Assembly: GCA_026874595.1 (NCBI GenBank)
Contig: CM049309.1
Span: forward strand, 6,964,576 to 7,028,575
Length of the DNA: 64,000 nucleotides
Direction: 5' to 3'
From: Sipunculus nudus
Taxonomy: Eukaryota; Annelida; Sipuncula; Golfingiida; Sipunculidae
The notes beneath the pieces are model-generated. The model searched no databases, was not told the origin of the DNA, and worked only from the letters and a program-made list of their open reading frames with translations. Position 1 is the first letter of the stretch. Every line of letters begins with the position of its first letter. Positions 49,401 through 59,935 of this stretch are shown piece after piece. The position numbers and the translations under genes were made by a program.

Positions 49401-52390
49401 CCAGGGAGGTTCATGAAAAATCTCCTTGAAAACCTGAAATTAGGTCTCTGTTACCCATATCCTTGGAGCTATTGGGCTCCGAAGTACCCCCCAGAATAAT
49501 GCAAAATTTGATACAAAAGCTCAAGTATCTGAATAACTACTGCATTGAACACCATGATTCTTTGCATGAATATTGATCATGGGATGTTCCATTACTTTCT
49601 GTAGACTGGTGGTGCCACCTATTTTTTTTAAATTTTTACGAATTTTTTTCTCTTTTTTTCAGACCTGCAATGAAACTGTCATCTTTTAGCAGGGCGCAAA
49701 TCGTAACCACTGGACCTGGAATCTTCAAACGAAAAATCCTGGGAGGTCCATGAAAAATCTCCTTGAAAACCTGAAATAAGGTCTCTGTTACCCATATCCT
49801 TGGAGCTATGGGGCTCCGAAGTACCCCCCCCCCCCTGAATAATGCAAAATTTGATACAAAAGCTCAAGTATCTGAATAATTAATGCATAGATCACCATGA
49901 TTCTTTGCATGAATATTGATCATGGGATGTTCCATCACTTTCTGTAGACTGGTGGTGCCACCTATATTTTTTCCAATTTTTACCAATTTTTTTCTCTTTT
50001 TTTTCAGACCTGCAATGAAACTGTCATCTGTTAACAGGGCACAAATCGTAACCACTGGACCTGGAATCTTCAAACGTAATATCCAGGGAGGTTCATGAAA
50101 AATCTCCTTGAAGACCTGAAATTAGATCTCTGTTACCCATATCCTTGGAGCTATGGGGCTCCGAAGTACCCCCCAGAATAATGCAAAATTTGATACAAAA
50201 GCTCAAGTATCTGAATAATTACTGCATTGATCACCATGATTCTTTGCATGAATATTGATCATGGGATGTTCCATCACTTTCTGTAGACTGGTGGTGCCAC
50301 CTATATTTTTTCCAATTTTTACCAATTTTTTTCTCTTTTTTTTTCAGACCTGCAATGAAACTGTCATCTGTTAACAGGGCACAAATCGTAACCACTGGAC
50401 CTGGAATCTTCAAACGTAATATCCAGGGAGGTCCATGAAAAATCTCCTTGAAAACCTGAAATTAGGTATCTGTTACCCATATCCTTGGAGCTATGGGGCT
50501 CCGAAGTACCCCCCCCCCCCCCCCCCAGAATAATGCAAAATTTGATACAAAAGCTCAAGTATCTGAATAACTACTGCATTGATCACCATGATTCTTTGCA
50601 TGAATATTGATCATGGGATGTTCCATCACTTTCTGTAGACTGGTGGTGCCACCTATATTTTTTCCAATTTTTACCAATTTTTTTCTCTTTTTTTTCAGAC
50701 CTGCAATGAAACTGTCATCTGTTAACAGGGCACAAATCGTAACCACTGGACCTGGAATCTTCAAACGTAATATCCAGGGAGGTTCATGAAAAATCTCCTT
50801 GAAGACCTGAAATTAGGTCTCTGTTACCCATATCCTTGGAGCTATGGGGCTCCGAAGTACCCCCCAGAATAATGCAAAATTTGATACAAAAGCTCAAGTA
50901 TCTGAATAATTACTGCATTGATCACCATGATTCTTTGCATGAATATTGATCATGGGATGTTCCATCACTTTCTGTAGACTGGTGGTGCCACCTATATTTT
51001 TTCCAATTTTTACGAATTTTTTTCTCTTTTTTTTCAGACCTGCAATGAAACTCATCTGTTAACAGGGCACAAATCGTAACCACTGGACCTGGAATCTTCA
51101 AACTTAACATCCAGGGAGGTCTATGAAAAATCTCCTTGAAAACGTGAAATTAGGTCTCTGTTATCCATATCCTTAAAGCTAACGCGCTCCAAAGTACCCC
51201 CCAGAATAATGCAAAATTTGATACAAAAGCTCAAGTATCTGAATAACTACTGCATTGATCACCATGATTCTTTGCATGAATATTGATCATGGGATGTTCC
51301 ATCACTTCCTGCAGACTGGTGGCGCCTTCTGTATTTTTTCCAATTTTTTCGAATTTTTTTCTCTTTTTTTCAGATCTGCAATGAAACTGTCATCTGTTAG
51401 CAGGGCACACATTGTAACCACTGGACCTGGAATCTTCAAACGTAAAATCCAGGGAGGTCCATGAAAAATCTCCTTGAAAACCTGAAATTAGGTCTCTGTT
51501 ACCCATATCCTTGGAGCTATTGGGCTCCGAAGTACCCCCCAGAATAATGCAAAATTTGATACAAAAGCTCAAGTATCTGAATAACTACTGCATTGATCAC
51601 CATGATTCTTTGCATGAATATTGATCATGGGATGTTCCATCACTTTCTGTAGACTGGTGGTGCCACCTATATTTTTTTCCAATTTTTACGAATTTTTTTT
51701 TCTCTTTTTTTTCAGACCTGCAATGAAACTCATCTGTTAACAGGGCACAAATCGTAACCACTGGACCTGGAATCTTCAATCTTAATATCCAGGGAGGTCC
51801 AAGAAAAATCTCCTTGTAAACCTGAAATTAGGTCTCTGTTACCCATATCCTTCGAGCTATGGTGCTCAAAAGTACCCCCCCCCCCCCAGAATAATGCAAA
51901 ATTTGATACAAAAGCTCAAGTATCTGAATAACTACTGCATTGATCACCATGATTCTTTGCATGAATATTGATCATTGGATGTTCCATCAGTTCCAGCAAA
52001 CTGGTGGCGCTACCTGTATTTTTTCCATTTTTTTCCAATTTTTTTTTTCTTTATTTTTGAGACCTTCAAAGAAGGTGTCATCTCTTCACAGGGCTCAAAT
52101 CGTTACCGCTTGACCTAGATTCTTCTAACTTGACATTAAGTGTGGTCCATGAAAAGTCTGTGTGAAAACATGTAATTAGGTCTCTGTTATCCATATCCTT
52201 CGTAGTAAGTACCCCTCAGGATTATTAAGAATTTGATACAAAAGCTCCAGTATATCTGAATAACCAATGCATTGATCTCCATGATTCTTTGCAGGTATAT
52301 TGATCATGGAGTGTTCCTTCAGTTCCTGGAAACTGGTGGCGCCACCTGTATTTTTTTCAATTTTGTAGGCATTTTTTCTCTAAAAAACAA
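43473..52390 (+). repeat. Family H element, copy D: about 26-unit, 341-bp tandem satellite array
   Basis: It begins with the family hairpin (TTTTAGCTCAGCTGACT then AGTCATCTGAGC) and a degenerate GTCC-type run at about 43527-43560, then continues as tandem units. The landmark AGGTCTCTGTTACCC or variants recurs near 43654, 43996, 44332, 44665 and on to 52179: 26 occurrences with spacings of 333-349 bp (mean about 341). Each unit contains GGCACAAATCGTAACC, a C6-C16 tract before AGAATAATGC, GATCATGGGATGTTCC, GACTGGTGG-GCCACC and a T-rich tract ending TTTCAG before ACCTGCAATG. No right terminus (CAGCTGAGC) follows; similarity fades near 52390. The repeated frames on both strands are by-products of the repeat. 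Confidence 0.92.
46500..50100 (+). repeat. Higher-order duplication inside the array (~2.05-kb offset)
   Basis: Units at about 46500-48050 and 48550-50100 share private variants in the same order at an offset of about 2052-2056 bp (six units): ATCTCCTAGAAAACCTGAAATCAGG with CCTTGGTGCTATGG, then CATCTTTTAGCAGGGCGC with AAATCCTGGGAGG and GAAATAAGG. This shows block duplication, not only single-unit turnover. Confidence 0.8.
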
Positions 52391-52803
52391 GAAAGAAGAA
52401 AAATGCCCAGCTAATGTTTCCCCACATGACCTGACTGTAGCCTGATTTCCAAGAGCTATATAATGTACACCTGTATCATATTCTTCTATGGAAAATTGCT
52501 TCCTAATAGTGTTAGTTATGAACATTTCTATAATGCAAAACTCTGGTTTATCTGACCAGCCCTAAGATGTCCTTGGTGCCCTAAGATCCTTTGAGAAAAC
52601 TAGAGACATTCAACATAACGATAACATAATGCTGCGCGTCATACTGTAATACGATCCGGAGATGAAAACGAGGCCATGGGTGAGGCCACTCGGGCCTGCT
52701 GGACAGCTAGCCAGTCAAGCCAGCACAGTGAAACTATACACTTGCACTATGACACAAAGTGACATCTCTATAAATAATATGGAACTTGTATTATGTGTTT
52801 TGT
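52391..52803. other. Flank of the array, nothing recognised
   Basis: Complex sequence without frame. It contains a CTCTGGTTTATCTGACC-like fragment (52540) and TGTCCTTGGTG reminiscent of the TTAA MITE, too short to call. Confidence 0.4.
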
Positions 52804-52867
52804 GCTAATTCCCCTCATCCGGAGCACATGGTGGAGAATCCGGGTAACGATCCCGGTACCTCTCACA
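52804..52867 (-). pseudogene. tRNA-Ala-like 3' half with encoded CCA, rearranged
   Basis: On the minus strand, 52867-52829 reads as the 3' part of a eukaryotic tRNA-Ala of the GGGGAATTAGC class: GTGAGAGGTA (anticodon-stem end and variable loop), a fully paired T arm (CCGGG, ATCGTTA, CCCGG), acceptor strand ATTCTCC, discriminator A and an encoded CCA. After 14 bases, GGGGAATTAGC follows (52814-52804), equal to the tRNA's 5' end, but the D arm does not continue. The presence of CCA implies an origin through mature tRNA (reverse transcription). A primer-binding site of a retroelement or a permuted tRNA relic are the alternatives. Confidence 0.5.
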
Positions 52868-53348
52868 TTATATCTGCTAAAATGTGTCGTATTCATCATA
52901 AATCGGAACACATATTTCCCGAAAGCATATGTAAAACACACATGGGCAGTGTTTATCACTTTACATATCGTTTGACTAGCACTGATCTGTGGTGATAAGC
53001 GGCAAACAATATCTGCACCAAGCTACACCTTACTGTCCATGGTTCATTGCTTTACACCTCGGCAAGACGGCAAATGTGTCAAACTGGAAAAAGGTTGAAA
53101 CAACTATTAATTTAATGTGACTAGATATGCGCAAAAATTCTGGTATTGTTTTGTATAAATCGACCCTCACTTTAAAGACTTTCCATGTTTGTTTTTATTC
53201 CAGGACCAGTTTTTTCGACTAAACACGACAATAATTGCTTTGGACTTTTTGAAATCTCAAGGAAATCAGGGAATCTTGTTTTCAGGAAAAGCTGCAAACC
53301 CAGCCTGATTGAAAAAGTAATTTTTTCTCTATTGTTCAGAGGCACAAA

Positions 53349-53350
<2 letters not shown>
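52868..53350. other. Non-coding, nothing recognised
   Basis: No supported exon. Frames here are interrupted and overlap on both strands. Confidence 0.45.

Positions 53351-53438
<88 letters not shown>
53351..53438. repeat. (AT)n microsatellite
   Basis: 88 bp of uninterrupted alternating AT, directly followed by a truncated TACAGTG MITE. The expansion has probably replaced the left TA-flanked end of that MITE. Confidence 0.96.
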
Positions 53439-53443
<5 letters not shown>

Positions 53444-53449
53444 TCCGGA

Positions 53450-53575
53450 GATCGACACAAGCGGGTTTTATTTGGTAATAATTTAATTAGAGTTGTCGGG
53501 AATATCGAGTCTGTAACTTCGACATAAGCTGGGTATTCGACTTAAGCGAGTTCGACACAACGAGGTTTCACTGTA
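53450..53575 (+). mobile_element. Mariner-like MITE (TACAGTG family), left-truncated copy
   Basis: Matches the right two thirds of 1081-1267: GGTTTTATTTGGTAATAATT, AGAGTTGTC, AATATCGAGTCTGT, GACATAAGC, GACTTAAGCGAG and the right terminus TTCGACACAACGAGGTTTCA then CTGTA. The right inverted repeat is closer to the presumed consensus than in the first copy. Confidence 0.72.
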
Positions 53576-54620
53576 TATATATATATACTGATACTTGACA
53601 ATAAACATTTCAGTTTTTTTTTCTTTTTTACTCTTAAGTGTATTGTTTAAGAAAAACACAAAATTTATGAATATGTGAACACTTCGACCATGCCCTGGTG
53701 ATATATGGGATTAACTGCCCAGGATTTCCTGATGTAGGACATGTTACAGGTGTTCCCTCTTACCCTTGTGTCATGCTATATACTGTATGTGGTTGGCTCC
53801 ATATTCGAGAGGTTAAATTTCACGAGTTTGCATTTTCAGTGGTTCCGTTTTCGCGATTTTATTATTACGGTAATGTATAGACACATGTATAATCTATGAT
53901 TATGTGAATTATTCAATATGCGCGCAATATATTAATTTGAAGAGGACCTAGGAGAACATTGAATGAATAAATAGGAATTCTTATCATTTCACAAATAATA
54001 TATCTAATAAAAGTCACATACTGACAGGTTGGTTGACTGTTCACGTCTGTGGATCGGCGCCTTATTTTCTCGGTAATTACCAATTCGCGAATTTCAAACC
54101 CTCGCGAACAAAAAGGCAACCACAGTTTCACTCCGTGCTACTTTATTCGGAGATGCGGCCATAATGATTTTTTTTTTTTTTTTGACACTCTGGCACAGGG
54201 TTCCCAATCAATATGTCACTTCCGTATGCAGCATAATGCACAGTGTTTAATTCGATTGACAGAGACTTGAGGGTTTCCTCTGAAAACCTTCACGTTACAA
54301 TGGATCTCGGACATGGCCATGGTAATGAGGGGTTGGCCGCGGGACGTTACAGTGCTACATCGATAATCACACAATATCATAATGGACCGATTCATACTAC
54401 ACACGTACACGTACATACGTCATCAATAACTAGTATTTATAACAATGGCGCAGGATGCAGGATGGCGATAATGATGACAACTGATGATGAGTATATCGTT
54501 TTCAGTTTGCAGGGACTGACATATATATAAAGCTAATTTATTCTGGAACTTGCATGAGAACTTTTCTTTCATGTATAAAACATATTTTGTTTATATTTAT
54601 TCATATTAAAGGACTGTTAA
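53576..54620. other. Non-coding; possible MITE at 53785-54125
   Basis: 53785-53880 has GGCTCCATATTCGAGAGG, TTCACGAGTTTGCATTTTC and TTTTCGCGATTTTATTATTACGGTAA. 54060-54125 has an approximately inverted set: CTCGGTAATTACC, AATTCGCGAATTTCAAACC, CTCGCGAAC. This could be the two ends of one inverted-repeat element. No exon is seen. T17 near 54166. Confidence 0.35.
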
Positions 54621-54840
54621 TTTAGAAATCGTATGAAAAAAGACGAAATGTGAATTTAGTAAAAACTGCATGGACAAAAGAAGGAAAAGTAGGATAATGA
54701 AGGAATATAAATTTAGAAAAAGTAGGAAAAAGAATGGGTGTAAATTCAGAAAAAAATATGACAAATTTAAAAAAAGGACTGTAAATTAAGAAAGTGTAAC
54801 AAAGTGTTATAGGTAAACACAAAGAAAAAAGCAGGACCAA
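54621..54840 (+). repeat. A/purine-rich degenerate short tandem
   Basis: Successive phrases TGTGAATTTAGTAAAAAC, TATAAATTTAGAAAAAGTAGG, TGTAAATTCAGAAAAAAAT and TGTAAATTAAGAAAGTG suggest a decayed repeat of about 40-50 bp with AAA-rich linkers. No function inferred. Confidence 0.45.
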
Positions 54841-55638
54841 AGTGTGAATGAAATCTCCCAATTGATGTTCAGTCTTATCCATGCTCATCTTTAACAAAAG
54901 TATTTAAGGTCAAAAGAATAATATAGTTAAGAAGAAATTTAATCAATTTCAATGGTGCTCATGCAGTTTGTACCTGCATTTTCTGATAACGTGGTGCTCC
55001 GAATGGCCTATAGACATATACTATGATTTATTTATGATAACACAATCAAATTTCACAGTAATTCATGGCATTTTAAAAATGTATGTTACAAAGAAACACC
55101 AAACGTGAGGGAAAATATTTTGAAGAAATAAAACCAGGAAAAAACCGGATATAGTGAAATAAAAGTATAGGAAAATGAAGGAAAGTATTATCAACCGACA
55201 GCCCTCCATGTGTTACTCTAAACATTGCCCATGCATGTATAACGTCTTTATGAAGGCGTCTGTTACTTTACCAGATATCAGTTGGGGTAGCAATCCACAA
55301 CGGTCACTGAACCCAGGAACAGTGTATATATATGACATGTGCAAACTCATGTTTGACACAAAGATGACACTGAAAGGTGTATCTGTTTAAGTGTTGCCTG
55401 TGTGTCTCAGTGTTTTGGTATATGTGACTGCAGTCCCCCGAAACGTCCGGTTTAAGGTGACATTTGAGAGTATCACAAGTCGAGGAGGGGATAGGGTTTT
55501 CGGTTAAAACAGTCCAGTATGTACCTGTCTTGATTGTCGGGCACGTTGTATAGGCCTATAGGAAGATGTCCATATGGGACACACCTGTTTCAGCAACCTG
55601 AGAATCCTTTGTACCGTTTACCCATGTACCAAATATCA
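54841..55638. other. Non-coding, nothing recognised
   Basis: AT-rich, without supported features. Confidence 0.45.
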
Positions 55639-55642
55639 CCCC

Positions 55643-55696
<54 letters not shown>
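55639..55696 (+). repeat. C15 followed by (CT)n microsatellite
   Basis: A run of about 15 C followed by more than 20 CT units. Confidence 0.95.
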
Positions 55697-55698
<2 letters not shown>

Positions 55699-56289
55699 AG
55701 ACAAAATTAGAATATAGGTTAAACCAATAATTGTAAGTTAAGTAGGAAAAGGGATTTATAAAAATATAGGTGGCGCCACCATACATAACCAAATTTCTGC
55801 ACAGTTTGCCGAAAATGCACCAAACATACACTCTATAAGGATCCCTTGAAATTGACTGTAAATACAGAGAAACGGTTCACCTTAAAGAATACCTCACAGA
55901 CAAGTTATGGATAAGATTAAAATAATTCAATTATAAATAGAAGCGTTTGCCAGAAAACGTTCTCCCTGCTTATAAAAGACAAAGCATGGCGGTTTGTGCA
56001 TGGTTCTTTCACTGGATAATTAATCAACGCCTAATATGATTCACAAAGATTTATGTGTGACAGACAAATGATACAGGTTCATCAGCTAAGTAGCTGATTA
56101 TCAAATTCAGTCTTTCATAATAGAAATTTATCAGTCTTTCATGGATAAAGCCGAGATGAATGGCCACTCCAGGAAAAAGCGATAAAGTATGGAAGACCAT
56201 CTCGAAACAAGGGCCGAAGCACCAATAAAAAGTGCCAAATTCAATTGTGCTGACTGGCCAGAAACACAGGATTGGATGACACAAAATGA
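55697..56289. other. 5' flank of the putative 56519 gene
   Basis: Mixed sequence. Overlapping 117- and 123-codon frames on the minus strand lack splice signals and domains and are probably chance frames in a GC-balanced promoter flank. Confidence 0.4.
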
Positions 56290-56518
56290 CACGGTTGACA
56301 GGCGTTGACAATAGCGGGGCCGGAGCTGCGACGTGTGTTTTGACCCGTGAGGACTGGCGCCCAATGCATGTCGTCTGCTGTCTCCTGATTGGCTGGCGGA
56401 TTGCTGGATCGATATCTGCCATGTTTCCGCCTTGTCCTTATGGGGGTTCCGTTTCATGCAAGATTTATAAGAGTCCATTATCACCGATACAGCCTGCGCA
56501 GCTTATTTAATATCGAGG
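56290..56518 (+). promoter_or_regulatory. Putative promoter of the 56519 reading frame
   Basis: Ordered promoter-like words: inverted CCAAT box (GATTGG) near 56388, a CArG-like CCTTATGGGG at 56436-56445, a TATA-like ATTTATAAG at 56463-56471, and the ATG 48 bases after the TATA element. An initiator around 56494-56502 would give a short leader. GC content is locally high. A CArG plus TATA arrangement occurs in SRF-responsive and muscle genes, but regulation is inference. Confidence 0.45.
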
Positions 56519-56656
56519 ATGGCTTTATTGGCGGTATACCCCGAGGACTGCGAGCAGCCTCTTAAACTTGAGCCAACAAGTGACCACGCAGCAACAGGTC
56601 AACAGGGACCTTCTACTCTGCTGGACCCCAGGAAAACCCTTCGTGATGTTTCGTGA
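56519..56656 (+). CDS. Putative first coding exon or small protein, 45 codons
   Basis: ATG in a strong context (GAGG-ATG-G, purine at -3 and G at +4) follows the promoter words. The frame MALLAVYPEDCEQPLKLEPT continues to ARG/Leu/Asp-containing sequence and ends RKTLRDVS before TGA. It has balanced codon use and few AT-rich codons, unlike chance frames nearby. It may be a complete micro-protein or exon 1 of a longer gene: a weak donor, CAG|GTCAAC, lies at 56597/56598. No family recognised; LKLEP-type acidic-hydrophobic starts are seen in some transcription factors, which is only suggestive. Confidence 0.4.
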   Translation: MALLAVYPEDCEQPLKLEPTSDHAATGQQGPSTLLDPRKTLRDVS

Positions 56657-56818
56657 CTGAAGTCGTCCAAGAGTGCACGTCGGTTTGGCGAAATCCGCGC
56701 GGGCATCATCCAGTCGCCTTGAATAATTAAATAAAAATCTGTCCTGGTTTGTTTATACACCTAGCGAACTTGTGCACAAATAAACACTTCAATAGATTTC
56801 TCTAACTTGCGGTCGTTG

Positions 56819-56827
56819 CTCTCTCTT

Positions 56828-56877
<50 letters not shown>

Positions 56878-56878
56878 T
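56819..56878 (+). repeat. (CT)n(CA)n compound microsatellite
   Basis: A run of CT units switches to CA units, about 60 bp in total. Confidence 0.94.
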
Positions 56879-57539
56879 ATTTCATTTTACAGACAGATCT
56901 ATATAAAAGCACATTTTCGTGACGTGTGTTTTTTTTTGGGTGATTTTAATCTGTTACCTGTCACCGTACATATGACACCGCGATGCGTGTTTATTAACAA
57001 TGACTTTTGCTATCTGAGAAACAATTATAATATAATGCTTAACATGGATCGAAATTATTTAATTTTTATACCTCTTCAGGTCTGTTTTGAATTAAACGTT
57101 ACAGTACCTAGCCAGACTGGTAGTTTTCTGTTTTCATACACTACAACATGTGTGAAGGCTGTGGTCTGAACTTGAACATTTGTTATTTCATATGTATAAT
57201 TATTAACTGAATGATTTGATATGGCTAAAGCAGTTCATTTACCATCAACATGCTTAAGAAACGCATAGAAAGAACATAGTCTCGATGAGCGATTTACATC
57301 GTCAGTCAGCAGTCCATGTTAAATATATACTATAATTATATTAAATTCAAAGTCTTGTGTAATAAATTATTAATTTGTGAAGTTTAAACAAAAAATAAAA
57401 TGAGATCAATAACTCGAAGTGTCCGTGCATGCAAGCTAACATGCACATTTGTATTTTCAGTTTGTTCACTTGACGTGTTTGCGAAACATGAAAACTTATG
57501 ATGGGCCTTGGCGTGGTTTATTCCCTGCCTGTAACACCG
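56879..57539. other. Non-coding, nothing recognised
   Basis: AT-rich. The 120-codon frame crossing the microsatellite is an artefact. Confidence 0.45.
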
Positions 57540-58080
57540 GGACGATCGAGCGAAGGCAATTGAGCGCAACAGTCAGTAATTAGCGCGGGATATTGGGCGT
57601 TTATCGAGCCACGTAAATCCCGGCCCCGTCAAGTGGCGGTCGATAGTCGCTGTAAGGCCCGCCTTTACTTAAACCGCCGTTCGATATTTCAGCTCTCGCC
57701 TCGCCACGTCGGCTGCAGAAAGGGAACTGTTGCTTGCACAATTAGCCGGCGCATGCCAGGCGCTTGCTCTTCAGTTAATTACACATCTTTGTTTTCCCGG
57801 CGCATTTAATTTTACTTTTTCTGCCGTTCATTAAATGTTTCATAAATGCAGGCGATCACTTTGGATAATTAAGCCTATCCGCTTCGCCAGAAAACGATGC
57901 CCCAAGCAAGCGTACGGTTGACCGTTTGTTTACCTTTGATATTCATTAAGCTAATTAGCTCAAGAACATTTTCCTGGAAGAACAAATTCTAATTTTTCCG
58001 AGTGGCTTTCTCTATAAATGGTATATTCAGTATGTTTCCTCCGGCGTTGGGGTGTCCAGTGACACAATAAAATCACTCCA
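57540..58080. promoter_or_regulatory. Candidate enhancer / conserved non-coding element 7
   Basis: The most striking non-repetitive block in the window. It is GC-balanced with several CGs (GCGCGGG, CCCGGCCCCG, TCGCCACGTCGG), dense in homeodomain cores (TAATTAGC, TTAATTACAC, ATAATTAAGC, CTAATTAGC), with ATTTAATTTTAC, TTCATTAAATG and a forkhead TTGTTTACC at 57928. There are no frames over 61 codons. It lies about 1 kb downstream of the putative 56519 gene. Enhancer function and conservation are inferred, not shown. Confidence 0.4.
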
Positions 58081-58205
58081 ACTTGCTTATTGTTATAATA
58101 TGATTCATAGCACGAAATAAATCTTGGGCATTCATTCTATCGTGCGAGGACTAAATTAATAAGCACACACCTTGGTATTAATGCATTTGTATCAACGAGA
58201 ACGGG
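58081..58205. other. Non-coding spacer
   Basis: No feature recognised. Confidence 0.4.
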
Positions 58206-58316
<111 letters not shown>

Positions 58317-59935
58317 TTAGGTATATCATACATACACAGAAACTATATTAACCAGTAATATTTTGACCAATAATAATTGTTTTGTTTACAACATTTAATC
58401 AAATGGAACATTTCATAGAATAACACCTGTAAGAAATGCTTGTTAAGCTTAGTAGGTCATTGCCAATTTGGACAATATCTTGTCCTTTGATTAGAGAAAG
58501 GACAATTACATTTGTTAAAGTTTTGTTTTAAAAAATGTGTGTGTGGGGGGGGGGGGGAGGGGCTTATATCTAGCCCTCCTTATATTTTGAGGCCTCCGAT
58601 TTTAACTTGCCAGGAATAAACAATTAAGGTTTTCACCACACGACGTGTAAGCTCGCACGCTTGCGGCTTGCAAGGTACACGTTTATAGATCTATGTGCAC
58701 TGGACTTGGCATCTATTGATGAGAGATGCCGTGCACATCGCGAGCTGCAGTGTTTATGTATCAGAGGGCAAACACTGTTTCTTTGGGTGACATCCCCTCC
58801 CTCTCTCGTGAACATTAGTCATACCAGATGAGTAATGGCACGGAGAGGAGAGGCCAGAGATCGTTGTCGTCGTAATTAAGTTAATGATATGGACGGACCA
58901 CGAGTTTACGTCATAGTTATCTAAACAGTTTCGAGAGCGTTTTTCATCAAGCATATGTGATATTTATATACATTAAAACAGCATCTCAGCTTCAGCCACC
59001 TGAAAAAAAAACAACTGTCAAACTCTGAATGATAATGGCTGAATGGGACATGCAGATAACATTTTAAACTCATGGTTAATTCTGTCTTAACTCTGCATGT
59101 TGTAACAACATTTCAGCCATTGTGAGAAATGGAAACATCCGAGAAGTTTAGTTTTAAGGTTAGGGAAATGGCCGCTAGATGGCGCTGTATGATGATTTCG
59201 TAGGATGTAAAGTGCTATGACAAGGTCTTTCAAACAAATGGGGCTGGATATGAACTTAGGCCTGTGTCTATACCTGGTGGTAGACTGGAGAGAGTAGTAA
59301 TGGTTTGGCCAGCTCTGGTTGGCACTAGCAATTAAGCTAGGCCTTTAAAAAAACTAATGTTTTATTTTATGTATGTTGAGCATAATCTCAAACAAAATTG
59401 ATACCAGTATCAGTCAAAATTTTTAATCTGTGGCCAATCAAGGACGTGTTGTCCAAATGGTTGTTTTGAACAGCTTGGAGGGGTAATTTTGGCTTCACTG
59501 CATTCGGGCCAGGATTGTGTAAAAAAAGAGATACACAAGTTCTGATTTTCTTAGCCTGCTTGACGGTAGAAGCAACAAATTCTCGGGTTAAAAAAACTTA
59601 AAAAGGATTTAGTATCAGCCTTTATTTTGAATTTTTTTTGAAGAGGACCAAACTTCAGGAGTTTTGTATATGCTAGATAGGTAAAATAAATACAGCCATG
59701 TATCCTATAACGAATTATCGACCGATGCAGATGAAACGATATGATAATCAATGGCTCTGTCAAAGATGCAATGTTTATGATGCGGTACAACACACAGAGC
59801 ACATTTTGTTATTTATAATATTTATTGTATGAAAATCATTCAAATGAGCACATTAAGTGAACATCGAGCTATTTGAAAAAAACTTAAATGTATTTAAAAC
59901 GTAAAGGTTAGCTTTATAATCTGGGTTGAATGAAG
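58317..59935. other. Non-coding, nothing recognised
   Basis: A G-rich run at 58543-58558. Otherwise no exon, RNA gene or recurring repeat. Confidence 0.5.

Noticed and set aside
47126-51464. Families of 60-70-codon frames recurring on both strands across the array
   Set aside because: They recur only because the 341-bp unit recurs; their frame lengths follow the C-tract and indel variation, with no start context or domain. They are by-products of the satellite, not a multigene family.
43473-52390. CRISPR array
   Set aside because: Regular spacing but units of 341 bp with no short repeats and unique spacers, in a eukaryotic context; it is a satellite.
56051-56484. Overlapping 117- and 123-codon minus-strand frames
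   Set aside because: They overlap each other in different frames, run through the putative promoter, and show no domain or splice sites.
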